Shown: piece by piece, positions 1-8,584 of the stretch | Layout of the letters: every line of letters starts with the position of its first letter | Position numbering within the stretch: position 1 is the first letter of the stretch | NCBI RefSeq assembly: GCF_036188265.1 | Contig: NZ_CP108093.1 | Coordinates: 5,166,001 to 5,230,000 of the forward strand | Source: Streptomyces sp. NBC_00247 | Lineage (GTDB): Bacteria > Actinomycetota > Actinomycetes > Streptomycetales > Streptomycetaceae | Direction: 5' to 3' | DNA length: 64,000 nucleotides | Notes under the pieces: generated by a model | What the model was told of the DNA's origin: nothing | The model's database searches: none | What the model saw: only the letters and a program-made list of their open reading frames with translations | Made by a program: the position numbers and the translations under genes

Positions 1-405
1 CGGCAACAGCCGTGCCGCGTTGCGCAGATGCGTGGCCCGGACCAGTACGCAGAGGTGCTGCGCGGCCTCGATCAGTTGCCCGGGGGAACGTTCCGGAATC
101 GTTTCGTCGGCGCCCAGGTCGTACAGGTCCAGCGCTTCGCGGATGGGCCTTATCAATTCGGTCAGCCGGTCCTGCTGGAGCTCGGTGACGTACGGCTGAC
201 CCGTCAGCACCGACACGTCGATCCGCAACACCTGGGCGACCGCCGCCACGAAGTCGAGGTTGGCCGGTTTGGCGCCGCACTCGACCTGGTTCAGCAGGCT
301 GTACGAGTAGGGCAGTCGCGCGGCCAGTTGACGTTGCGTCAACCGGGCAAGCCTGCGCTGCTCCTTGATGCGGGTGCCGGTGTGCTCGCCGACCTGGCTG
401 GGCAT
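1..405 (-). CDS. XRE-family helix-turn-helix regulator (3' end beyond window)
   Basis: Reading leftward from ATG at 405 (preceded by an AACGGAG ribosome site) the protein begins MPSQVGEHTGTRIKEQRR and continues LTQRQLAARLPYSYSLLNQVE, the classic HTH_3 repressor fold in which helix 2 and the recognition helix lie within residues 15-60. It stays open to the window edge (135 codons visible), so the C-terminal part is missing. After the HTH comes an alpha-helical region typical of Streptomyces cytoplasmic regulators that carry a long ligand or TPR-like domain. It is divergent from the flavoprotein gene at 538 and the roughly 130 bp between them probably holds both promoters. Inference: an autoregulated transcription factor controlling the neighbouring flavoprotein and small gene. 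The HTH call is firm; the ligand is unknown. Confidence 0.85.
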   Translation of the reverse strand, partial: MPSQVGEHTGTRIKEQRRLARLTQRQLAARLPYSYSLLNQVECGAKPANLDFVAAVAQVLRIDVSVLTGQPYVTELQQDRLTELIRPIREALDLYDLGADETIPERSPGQLIEAAQHLCVLVRATHLRNAARLLP

Positions 406-537
406 GCGTTCTCCGTTTCTACACGAGTCACCGGGAAGGTACCCGCGCCCGCTGTGGACGCGGGGGTCATAGGCCTCGATACCACTCGTTCCGGGGGCGG
501 TTGCATCCGGCGGCGAGTGCGGGGTGGTATGGGCCGC

Positions 538-1080
538 ATGACGACTCTGTACGTGTTCTGTTCTGCTGCCCCTCCGGTCTTCGACGTATTACGTGTAGTG
601 AGAAATGCGCAGGCGCGCGGGTGGGATGTCTGTCTGGGCCTCACGCCGACGGCCGCGCGGTGGCTGGCGCCCCAACTGCCCGCGCTGGAGAAGGCGACCG
701 GACGCCCGGTGCGATCCGAGTACAAGATGCCCGGTGATCCGGACGTCTGGCCCCCGGCGGATGTGATTCTCGTCGCGCCGGTCACGTTCAACACGCTCAA
801 CCAATGGGCGCTCGGCGTCACTTCGACCTTCGTCGTCGGCGTGGTCGCCGAGGGCATCGGCAAGGACGTACCGATCGTGGCCATGCCCTGCGCAAACGCC
901 GCCTACGTGCGGCATCCGCAGTTCGGGAGGTCCCTGGAGACCCTCCGCGAGGCGGGCGTGAACGTGCTCTTCGGACCCGGCGGATTCGAGCCCAACCGGC
1001 CGGGAGAGGGGAGACCCGAGGCCTTTCCGTGGAGTCTGGCGCTCGACGCCGTGGACTCGGTTGTCAGTTCGGCGCCGTAA
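538..1080 (+). CDS. Flavoprotein (PPC decarboxylase-like fold)
   Basis: About 180 residues starting MTTLYVFCSAAPPVFDVLR. The Rossmann-like order, an early beta strand with a Ser-Ala pair, a central PADVILVAPVTFNTLNQWALG segment and later VAMPCANAAY, matches the flavoprotein superfamily (PF02441) that includes phosphopantothenoylcysteine decarboxylase and UbiX/EpiD-type enzymes. The N-rich stretch and the PCAN loop lie where FMN-binding residues sit in that family. An in-frame ATG at 529 is an alternative start, and the reading frame is open further upstream, but that part overlaps the divergent promoter and looks non-coding. It is followed 9 bases later by a small gene. Together with the divergent XRE regulator this is a recurrent Streptomyces arrangement. 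Substrate is unknown. Confidence 0.8.
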   Translation: MTTLYVFCSAAPPVFDVLRVVRNAQARGWDVCLGLTPTAARWLAPQLPALEKATGRPVRSEYKMPGDPDVWPPADVILVAPVTFNTLNQWALGVTSTFVVGVVAEGIGKDVPIVAMPCANAAYVRHPQFGRSLETLREAGVNVLFGPGGFEPNRPGEGRPEAFPWSLALDAVDSVVSSAP

Positions 1081-1089
1081 TCTGTACGC

Positions 1090-1269
1090 ATGTCCACTTT
1101 TCCTCCGGCGCCTGCTCCCGTGCGCTCACCTGACGCGGTGAACGCGGACATCCGCGCACTGTGGCAGTGTTCGGGCGGACGGCTGTCGCCGGAGGGCGAA
1201 GCGAGGTATCAACGCCTGCTGGTCGAATGGGCGTCCGCGATGCACGCCGGCATGGCGGAGGCGGCCTGA
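1090..1269 (+). CDS. Small conserved hypothetical protein (59 aa)
   Basis: ATG at 1090 begins ten bases after the flavoprotein stop and gives a 59-residue protein (MSTFPPAPAPVRSPDAVNAD...) with a predicted helical second half containing RYQRLLVEWASAM. Codon use is strongly GC-ending, consistent with a real gene. Spacing suggests co-transcription with the flavoprotein. No signal peptide, membrane segment or metal motif is visible and I do not recognise a named family. The position suggests an accessory partner of the flavoprotein or of the XRE regulator. Confidence 0.65.
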   Translation: MSTFPPAPAPVRSPDAVNADIRALWQCSGGRLSPEGEARYQRLLVEWASAMHAGMAEAA

Positions 1270-1360
1270 CCGGCGGCGCCCCGCCTTCCCGGTCCTGCCG
1301 CCTCCGTTCCGTCCCCCGCCCCCCGTCGCCTCCCCGGACGACTCGCGGGCGTGGCCCGGC

Positions 1361-1933
1361 TCACTCGCAGGCGACCCCGTCGCCGTCGCGGTCCAGGTGG
1401 GCGCCGAAGCCGGGTTCTCCCCGGTGGATGGGGTTCGCCCCGGCGGCGCGGACGGCCGAGCAGTTCGCGTAGTACGTCGTGGTGTCGACGGGCGCGCTGT
1501 CGGCACCGTCGTCGGTCCCGGCGTCGGTCGCGGCGTCGCCCGTGCCCGACGTGCGCGAAGTGCCGCTCCCCGTGCCTTCTTCGGAGTCGGCTCCGGAACC
1601 GTCTCCGGAGCCGGCCGCCGCCGGCTCCGAGGCGACCGTCACCGTCAGGGTCTCGGTGACCGTCGGCGCGGGCTTCGGCGTCGAGGTCACGGTGACGGTG
1701 GCCGTCCTGGTGACCGTCACGGTCGGAACCGGCCTCGCCTTGGACGCGTTCTGGGCGTCGCGCTCTCCCGGAGCCGGATCGCCCGATGCCCCGATTCCGA
1801 CACCGACGAAGAACAGCAGGCCGGCAGCGGGGAAGAGGACCCGCTTCCGGGTCCACTTGGGGCGCGCGCCCGGGGCGGGCGACGGCCGCGTGTACGGGTC
1901 GGTGCCCGGAGGGACGGGCGGCTGGAAGGACAT
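1361..1933 (-). CDS. Membrane-anchored Excalibur calcium-binding domain protein
   Basis: 190 residues from ATG at 1933 (MSFQPPVPPGTDPY). Residues 1-25 are Pro-rich cytoplasmic, 27-48 form one membrane segment (VLFPAAGLLFFVGVGIGAS), followed by a Thr/Val-rich external stalk with repeated TVTVT-type blocks and a Ser/Gly/Asp-rich linker. The last ~37 residues (YYANCSAVRAAGANPIHRGE ... LDRDGDGVACE) are an Excalibur domain: two conserved cysteines and a DRDGDGVACE calcium loop like that of YokF/thermonuclease-associated domains. The longer open frame to 2671 is rejected because codon bias fades and it overlaps two plus-strand genes. Likely a surface protein; no catalytic nuclease domain is present. 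Confidence 0.85.
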   Translation of the reverse strand: MSFQPPVPPGTDPYTRPSPAPGARPKWTRKRVLFPAAGLLFFVGVGIGASGDPAPGERDAQNASKARPVPTVTVTRTATVTVTSTPKPAPTVTETLTVTVASEPAAAGSGDGSGADSEEGTGSGTSRTSGTGDAATDAGTDDGADSAPVDTTTYYANCSAVRAAGANPIHRGEPGFGAHLDRDGDGVACE

Positions 1934-2130
1934 GGGCGAACCCCTTGGGCGAGTGCTCGACGGTCGGTGGAAGCCCGAACGTAGCCGTGGGCGCGGACCG
2001 CTCGGAGCCGTATCCTCCGTCGGTGGTGAAGCCGTGACCGTACGGTGAACGGGGCGGTACGCGGCGTTCGAGGCGGTGAGCCGAAGGCTGCCGGGATGCG
2101 CGCCCGGCGAGCGCGGGGCACCGTGGACGC

Positions 2131-2346
2131 ATGGCTGTTCATCCGCCCGTGATCGTCGCTCCGCCGTCGTCGAACGGCGCGCGGAGAGTGACGGTGCACG
2201 GGCGGATCGTGGGACTGGCCCACGGGCGGGGAGAGGTGGCCGCGCTTCTCCGCACGGCGGGACTCGTACCGGACGGAGAGGAAGCCGACCTCGATCAGCC
2301 CGACCTGATCGAGTGGCGAGGCGGAGACCTCGACACCTGGAGGTGA
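2131..2346 (+). CDS. Small conserved hypothetical protein (71 aa)
   Basis: ATG at 2131 begins MAVHPPVIVAPPSSNGARRV and ends DLIEWRGGDLDTWR. The centre, RVTVHGRIVGLAHGRGEVAALL, reads as a beta-alpha segment, and the C-terminus is acidic with a conserved-looking Trp pattern. It ends four bases before the GTG of the next gene, so the two are probably co-translated. No enzyme motif is visible and I do not recognise a family name. Confidence 0.65.
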   Translation: MAVHPPVIVAPPSSNGARRVTVHGRIVGLAHGRGEVAALLRTAGLVPDGEEADLDQPDLIEWRGGDLDTWR

Positions 2347-2350
2347 GCCC

Positions 2351-2695
2351 GTGAAGTTCCACCGCACCCCGCGGGCGCGGACCTCGATCGAGCCGCCTCC
2401 CGGCTACTACACCCCGCACGCCACCCCGCCCGACGACACACAGCGCAGCCTGATCCTCGACTGGGCCGTCACCCAGCGGATCGCCGACGGCTGGCGGGTG
2501 GAATCGCGGTCCGCCGCACAGGCCGTCGTCGTCCACGGACAGCCCGCCAACCACGTGCTGCACGCCTTGCTGACCATGTTCACCTGCTCCCTCTGGGGCC
2601 CGGTCTGGCTCGTGCTGGCCCTGGTCAACAAGGTCGAGAGGGCCGTTCTGACCGTGGACGCGCAGGGGCACATCGTCACCGTCGCCGCGCCCTGA
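2351..2695 (+). CDS. Hypothetical protein with one membrane-hairpin segment (114 aa)
   Basis: GTG at 2351 follows the previous stop by four bases. The protein begins MKFHRTPRARTSIEPPPGYY and has a hydrophobic stretch at about 74-93 (HALLTMFTCSLWGPVWLVLAL), then a charged end (VNKVERAVLTVDAQGHIVTV). The sequence before the membrane stretch, DWAVTQRIADGWRVESRS, resembles small Streptomyces membrane proteins with a short WRVES-type beta domain. Function unknown. It is the second gene of a two-gene unit with the 71-residue protein. Confidence 0.65.
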   Translation: MKFHRTPRARTSIEPPPGYYTPHATPPDDTQRSLILDWAVTQRIADGWRVESRSAAQAVVVHGQPANHVLHALLTMFTCSLWGPVWLVLALVNKVERAVLTVDAQGHIVTVAAP

Positions 2696-2750
2696 ACCGG
2701 CTCACCGGCCCCGTCGCCGCGCCCTGTGCCGGCACGCAGGCCACGCCCCG

Positions 2751-2850
2751 CCATGCCTTGGACCGGCACGCCATGCCTTGGACCGGCACGCCATGCCTTG
2801 GACCGGCACGCCATGCCTTGGACCGGCACGCCATGCCTTGGACCGGCACA
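2751..2850 (+). repeat. Five-copy 20-bp tandem repeat
   Basis: The 20-base unit CCATGCCTTGGACCGGCACG occurs five times head to tail (2751, 2771, 2791, 2811, 2831); only the last base of the fifth copy differs. Each unit contains TGCC...GGCA, so adjacent units can form short hairpins on either strand. Because 20 is not a multiple of 3, every frame reads through it differently, which argues against a coding repeat. It lies between the stop at 2695 and the ATG at 2885. Confidence 0.95.
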
Positions 2851-2884
2851 CCGGTCCGGTGGCCCGGATGACGAAGGAGTGCCC

Positions 2885-3259
2885 ATGACGCAGTCGGCAT
2901 CCACCCCCGATGGGCCGGGGGAGACGTGGGAGAGGCCGGACGGGACGGCGGGACCGGGGCGCGCCGGTGGGGTCGGAGGCCGGCCGGGCGGGGGTGGGAA
3001 GGGACCGGACCAGGGCGGCCACTGGGCCGCGGCGGGAAAGCTGTTCGCGGGCGTGCTGCTGCTCGTGGACGGTGTCCTCGGCATCCTCAAGGGGATCTCG
3101 GGCATCGCCAGCGTGGCCGTGGTCGCCGTCGCGGAACCGGCGCTCCTGCCTGCGGTGGGGCTCTTGTCAGTGGTGGGGGTCACACTGGAGTCATGTGCCG
3201 CAGTATCAAGACGCTCCGCCCGCCGGCCATCCCCGAGGAGGCCACCGAGGAGGACATGA
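2885..3259 (+). CDS. Small membrane protein, apparently a truncated DUF7144-like protein
   Basis: ATG at 2885 gives 124 residues: a Gly/Pro-rich N-terminus to about 45, then HWAAAGKLFAGVLLLVDGVL and GILKGISGIA, which closely match the first membrane helix of the DUF7144 family of Streptomyces four-helix membrane proteins. The match stops abruptly at GISGIA (about 3110). The rest (SVAVVAVAEPALLPAVG...) is an unrelated hydrophobic stretch followed by a basic tail that overlaps the next gene by 67 bases. None of the three frames after 3110 restores the family sequence. Either this is a two-helix protein of its own or a gene truncated by recombination; I favour the latter. Translation from this ATG is uncertain. 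Confidence 0.5.
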   Translation: MTQSASTPDGPGETWERPDGTAGPGRAGGVGGRPGGGGKGPDQGGHWAAAGKLFAGVLLLVDGVLGILKGISGIASVAVVAVAEPALLPAVGLLSVVGVTLESCAAVSRRSARRPSPRRPPRRT

Positions 3260-3429
3260 GAGCCGCCGCCCTGCAGTTCGTACGCAAGGTGTCCGGCTTC
3301 CGTGCCCCCGCCGCGCACAACCAGGAGGTGTTCGACCGGGCCGTGGACGAGATCACGGCCGCCACGCATCGGCTTCTCGACGGCCTGGAGGTGCGGGGCG
3401 CCCACGACCACACGGCCGCGCACGACTGA
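3193..3429 (+). CDS. DUF2277 family protein
   Basis: ATG at 3193 gives 78 residues beginning MCRSIKTLRPPAIPEEATEE, then RAAALQFVRKVSGFRAPA. This is the signature start of the DUF2277 family, short proteins of about 80-90 residues widespread in bacteria; the N-terminal Cys-Arg-x-Ile-Lys-Thr-Leu is its most conserved block. The C-terminal VFDRAVDEITAATHRLLDGL is helical. Function is unknown; the helical pattern resembles a small nucleic-acid-binding fold but this is inference. It overlaps the end of the damaged membrane-protein frame upstream. Confidence 0.9.
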   Translation: MCRSIKTLRPPAIPEEATEEDMRAAALQFVRKVSGFRAPAAHNQEVFDRAVDEITAATHRLLDGLEVRGAHDHTAAHD

Positions 3430-3508
3430 CCGACGCCCCCGGCGGTTCGCGCCCTCAGGGCCTCCGCCCAGCCCCCGCAGCGGCCTCTGCCCAGGGCCGG
3501 CGGACTGC

Positions 3509-4201
3509 TCAGGGAGCGGGGGTGAGGACGGTCGGGGCCGGGGCCGCCGCTGCGGCTGCCTCGGCGAGGGCCTGCTGCGCGGCGGCCGCGGGGCGGCGCA
3601 TCACGAACGCGGCCAGACCGCCCGCGACGAAGAGCGCGAGTACGGAGATGGCGGTGCCGAACCAGGTGGCACCCAGCCACTGGCCGCCGAAGTAGCCCAG
3701 TCCGACGCTGTAACCGGCCCAGGCGACACCCGCCACGGCCGACCAGGGCAGGAACTCCTTCGCCTTGCGGTGTGCGGCGCCCGCCCCCAGAGAGACCACG
3801 GACCGGCCCGCCGGGGCGAACCGCGCGATCACGACGAGCGCGCCGCCGCCGCGGTTGAGCGCCGCGCCGAGACGTTCTTGCGCCGAGGTGAGACGACGGG
3901 AACGGGCGATGGCCCGGTCCAGCCGTTCGCCGCCCCGCCAGGCGAGGCGGTACGCGACCAGGTCGCCGAGGACCGAGGCCGCGGCGGCGCTCAGCGCGAG
4001 GAAGAGCAGGGAGGGCACCGCGTGGGTCGCCGCTCCGGGAGCTCCCGCGACCGTCGTGGATCCCGCTGCCGCGGCGGTGGCCGCGGTGATCACCAGGACA
4101 CCGCTGGGCAGGACGGGGAGGAACACGTCCAGGAGCACCGAGAGGCCCACCACCAGGTAGACCCATGGGCTGCTGGTCAGCGCACCCACACTCTCAAACA
4201 C
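3509..4201 (-). CDS. DedA-family membrane protein
   Basis: GTG at 4201 with GGGGAG upstream gives 230 residues (MFESVGALTSSPWVYLVVGL...). At least four hydrophobic spans are visible, plus the DedA core: LDVFLPVLPSGVLVI near residue 25, GDLVAYRLAWRGGERL near 90, and the family signature RFAPAGRSVVSLGAGA around 125-140, a variant of the F.R..P..R......G motif. DedA proteins are inner-membrane lipid carriers/scramblases; relatives flip undecaprenyl phosphate or phosphatidylethanolamine. The last 30 residues are Ala-rich. Upstream (4202-4522) is a leader region, and it reads away from no obvious partner. Confidence 0.88.
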   Translation of the reverse strand: MFESVGALTSSPWVYLVVGLSVLLDVFLPVLPSGVLVITAATAAAAGSTTVAGAPGAATHAVPSLLFLALSAAAASVLGDLVAYRLAWRGGERLDRAIARSRRLTSAQERLGAALNRGGGALVVIARFAPAGRSVVSLGAGAAHRKAKEFLPWSAVAGVAWAGYSVGLGYFGGQWLGATWFGTAISVLALFVAGGLAAFVMRRPAAAAQQALAEAAAAAAPAPTVLTPAP

Positions 4202-4522
4202 GTCCTACTCCCCGGTTCGTATCAACGCCGCGACGTCGCAGGGGAGCGGCAGGAGCGGCAGGGCCAGCAGTACAGCGTACGCCTGCGGTTCATCCGTGAG
4301 TCGCCGGGGGAGGGCGGGTGTTGTGCAGCTCACGTGCACCGGCGAAAGGGTGCTGCCACGACTTCTGGGAGTACGCGCACGGGAGCCGGGGACCGCCGGG
4401 GGACACGGCGGGCCCGGGACGGTCGGGTCAGGTGCCGGACACGGCGGACCGGCCTGCCGCCCCCGCGCCCAGGGGCGGCACAGAGCCCCGGATTGGAAGA
4501 TTCCGGGGATGGTCGAAAGGGA
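4202..4522. other. Intergenic region between dedA-like start and phosphatase end
   Basis: 321 bases without a convincing gene. It must hold the promoter of the DedA gene. A short direct repeat GGAGCGGCA occurs twice near 4242-4260. The pair CCCCGG (4486-4491) / CCGGGG (4503-4508), just past the phosphatase stop, could form a weak terminator. Short open frames here lack ribosome sites and codon bias. Confidence 0.5.
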
Positions 4523-6403
<1,881 letters not shown>

Positions 6404-6445
6404 CTGTGCCCTCCTCGCGCCGTCGCGGACGGATCTTCTCCGTAC

Positions 6446-6489
6446 GGTACGGAACGGGGAGGCGGTACGGAACGGGGAGGCGGTACGGA
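6446..6489 (+). repeat. Short tandem repeat upstream of the phosphatase gene
   Basis: The 18-base unit GGTACGGAACGGGGAGGC is present at 6446-6463 and 6464-6481, followed by a partial third copy to 6489. It lies in the leader/promoter side of the minus-strand phosphatase gene, between its start and the end of the HNH nuclease gene. Confidence 0.9.
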
Positions 6490-6580
6490 TGCGGGCGGCG
6501 TGCTCCGGACGGTGGTGCGGTACGGGTGGTGGGCGCGGGCGGGCCGGCCCCGGTCGGGCGGACGGCCCGCGCCCGGCGGG

Positions 6581-7225
6581 TCAGCAGCCGTTGAGGGTCG
6601 TCGTCAGCGCGGTCTTCTCCGCGGAGTCGATGGTGAGCTTGTAGTAGTACTTCACCTGCACCCAGGCCCGCACGTAGGTGCAGACGTAAGCGGCGCGGGA
6701 CGGGAGCCAGTTGGCGGGGTCCTTGTCGCTCTTGGACTGGTTGACGTTGTCCGTCACGGCGATCAGCTGGGGGCGCGTCAGGTCGTTGGCGAACGCCTGG
6801 CGCTGGGCGGTCGTCCAGCCGCTGGCGCCCGAACGCCAGGCCTCGGCCAGCGGAACCATGTGGTCGATGTCGACGTCGGAGGCGGCGGTCCAGGTCGCGC
6901 CGTCGTACGGCGAGTACCAACTGCCGCTCGTGGCCGAACAACTGGTGTTCGTGACGACTGAGCTGCCGTCGCGCTTCAGCACGGTCTCGCGGGTGTCGCA
7001 GGCGCCGGACTGGGTGATCCAGTGCGGGAACAGGTCACGGCTGTAACCGCTGGTCGAGCCCGCCGCCGCGACCGTCAACTGGCCCAGGTACGTGCGGGCG
7101 GTGGCCGCGCTGACCGGAGTCGGCATGGCCGCTTGGGCGGAGGGGGCGGTGAGCAGCGCGGTGGTGGCGGCGAGCGCGGCGGAGGCGGCTACGACGGCTA
7201 TGCGACGCGCGTAGAACTTGGACAT
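6581..7225 (-). CDS. Secreted HNH-family endonuclease (DUF1524)
   Basis: 214 residues from ATG at 7225 with AGAGGAG upstream. A Sec signal peptide is clear: RR, a hydrophobic core (IAVVAASAALAATTALLTAP) and cleavage near SAQAA. The mature part contains DVDIDHMVPLAEAWRSGASG (~118-137), the DHxVPLxEAW core of secreted HNH nucleases of the DUF1524/GmrSD-C type, followed by NQSKSDKDPANWLPS, which supplies the second conserved Asn/Lys and Trp motif. Four cysteines (two near 75-95, one near 180, one at the C-terminus) may form disulfides. Predicted role: extracellular non-specific nuclease for nutrient scavenging or DNA turnover. The gene stands alone with its own promoter region. Confidence 0.9.
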   Translation of the reverse strand: MSKFYARRIAVVAASAALAATTALLTAPSAQAAMPTPVSAATARTYLGQLTVAAAGSTSGYSRDLFPHWITQSGACDTRETVLKRDGSSVVTNTSCSATSGSWYSPYDGATWTAASDVDIDHMVPLAEAWRSGASGWTTAQRQAFANDLTRPQLIAVTDNVNQSKSDKDPANWLPSRAAYVCTYVRAWVQVKYYYKLTIDSAEKTALTTTLNGC

Positions 7226-7446
7226 GCGAACTCCTCTGATGTGGGGGTGCGTTGGCCGGGCTGCTCGGGATGGAGCCCGGTCATCGTCGCGGCGCCAGGT
7301 TTCTGTGGGGTGGGCACCAGGTAACAGCGTGGCGACATGAGCACGTCACATCAAGAGGTCGGGCAAGGGAACTGGCGTGCCATCAAGGGCCCGTGCGGGT
7401 GGCCCGGGTGGTCCGGCGGGGGATCCTGCCGTCCGGGTACGCCGAA

Positions 7447-7483
7447 AAGCCCGCCGGGGTGCCATGGGCACCCCGGCGGGCTT
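7447..7483 (-). terminator. Strong hairpin terminator
   Basis: AAGCCCGCCGGGGTGCC and GGCACCCCGGCGGGCTT form a perfect 17-base stem around ATG as the loop. There is no U-tract, as is common in Streptomyces. It most likely ends transcription of the HAD phosphatase gene coming from the right, about 200 bases past its stop. Confidence 0.8.
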
Positions 7484-7498
7484 AGGGTCGGTGGGGCT

Positions 7499-7532
7499 CA
7501 CGCCCCGGTGGGGGTCACGCCCCGGTGGGGGT
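7499..7532 (+). repeat. 17-bp tandem duplication
   Basis: CACGCCCCGGTGGGGGT occurs twice in direct succession (7499-7515 and 7516-7532). Each copy has CCCC...GGGG and can fold. No role is evident. Confidence 0.9.
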
Positions 7533-7682
7533 CGGGGCCCGATACGGGTCCTCAGGGCTGTCCCGCAATTCCTGGTGGGTGCGCGACGACGGCTACGGCG
7601 CCTCGCCGCGTTGTCGGGATCGCACGCACCGGAGGCCGCGGGACCCGCCCCCGGGCGGACGGCGCTACTTCCGCAACACGCT

Positions 7683-8348
7683 TCAGCGGCCTTCGCGGAT
7701 GTGCAGTCTCAGCGAGCCGTCGGCGAGGCTCTCCACGCGGACCTGGGTGAGGTCGTCGACGTGGGCGTCCGGGGAGAGGGCCGCCGCACGCGGGCCCACG
7801 CCCACGACACGCATGCCGGCTGCCCGGCCGGCGGCGATTCCCGCCTCGGAGTCCTCGAAGACGACACAGTCGGTGGGGGCGAAACCGAGCTCGGCCGCGC
7901 CCTTGAGGAACCCCTCCGGGTCCGGCTTGCTGGCGCCGACGCTTTCGGCGGTGACGCGGACCACGGGCATCGGCAGCGAGGCCGCCGCCATCCTGGTCCC
8001 GGCGAGAGCCGAGTCGGCGGAGGTCACCAAGGCGTGCGGGAGGCCGGCGATCGCGGCCATGAACGCCGGGGCGCCGCCGATCGGTACGACGCCGTCGGTG
8101 TCGGCGGTCTCCTCGGCCAGCATCACGCGGTTGTCCGCGTGGTTCTCCTCCATGGGGCGGTCCGGGAGGAGGATCGCCATCGTGGCGTAGCCCTGCCGCC
8201 CGTGGACGACCTTCAGGGCGGCCTCCGGGTCGAGCCCGTGCCGCACGGCCCAGCGGCGCCAGCAGCGCTCCACGACGGCGTCGGAGTTGACCAGGGTTCC
8301 GTCCATGTCGAGGAGGAGGGCACGGGCGGCGAGAACGGTGGCCTGCAT
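7683..8348 (-). CDS. HAD-IA family sugar-phosphatase
   Basis: 221 residues from ATG at 8348 (CTGGAGCTCGCTC upstream). HAD motif I is LLLDMDGTLVNSDAVVER (~10-27; nucleophile and acid Asp), motif II LVTSADSALAG (~111), motif III SKPDPEGFLKGA (~142) and motif IV CVVFEDSEAGIAAGRAAG (~165). The alpha-helical cap between motifs I and II, with a Val-Val-His-Gly-Arg run, is of the beta-phosphoglucomutase/sugar-phosphatase type seen in YfbT/YfbU or GPP1 relatives. Substrates are likely hexitol or sugar phosphates; the exact one cannot be read from sequence. The longer frame to 8528 is rejected because the ribosome site precedes 8348. Confidence 0.9.
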   Translation of the reverse strand: MQATVLAARALLLDMDGTLVNSDAVVERCWRRWAVRHGLDPEAALKVVHGRQGYATMAILLPDRPMEENHADNRVMLAEETADTDGVVPIGGAPAFMAAIAGLPHALVTSADSALAGTRMAAASLPMPVVRVTAESVGASKPDPEGFLKGAAELGFAPTDCVVFEDSEAGIAAGRAAGMRVVGVGPRAAALSPDAHVDDLTQVRVESLADGSLRLHIREGR

Positions 8349-8530
8349 GAGCGAGCTCCAGAGCACGTGAAGTGCGTAGGGGACGCGTGCGCCACGGGCG
8401 CGAACACGTGCGGCGCACGAAGAACAAGAGCAGCCCCGCCCGCCGGTCAGGGAGTGCGGGCGAAGCCACTTTGTTCCATCACGATACAAAAACCTGCCCG
8501 GGAATGCCAATCCCCGGGACCGGGCCACCG

Positions 8531-8563
8531 CCCCCGCCGGGGCACCGCGGGGCCCGGCGGGGG
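8531..8563 (-). terminator. Hairpin terminator after the peptidoglycan-binding gene
   Basis: CCCCCGCCGGG (8531-8541) pairs perfectly with CCCGGCGGGGG (8553-8563) around an 11-base loop, 22 bases downstream of the minus-strand gene that ends at 8585. Confidence 0.7.
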
Positions 8564-8584
8564 CCCGCCCGGCCCGGGGATCGG

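Larger units (their letters stand above)
7226..7682. other. 457-bp intergenic region with hairpin and repeats
   Basis: It contains the promoter of the nuclease gene (right-to-left), a strong hairpin at 7447-7483, a 17-base tandem duplication at 7499-7532, and a segment at about 7552-7640 (GGGCTGTCCCGCAATTCC ...) that has no coding character in any frame but looks like a dispersed intergenic element. No gene is supported. Confidence 0.6.

Noticed and set aside
28..537. Upstream extension of the flavoprotein frame to 28
   Set aside because: It overlaps the divergent XRE gene in antisense and has no family match; the flavoprotein fold starts at 529/538.
2676..3022. Minus-strand repetitive frames (GVPVQGMACRSKAWRAG)
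   Set aside because: They are only the 20-bp repeat read in three frames and have no counterpart outside the repeat.
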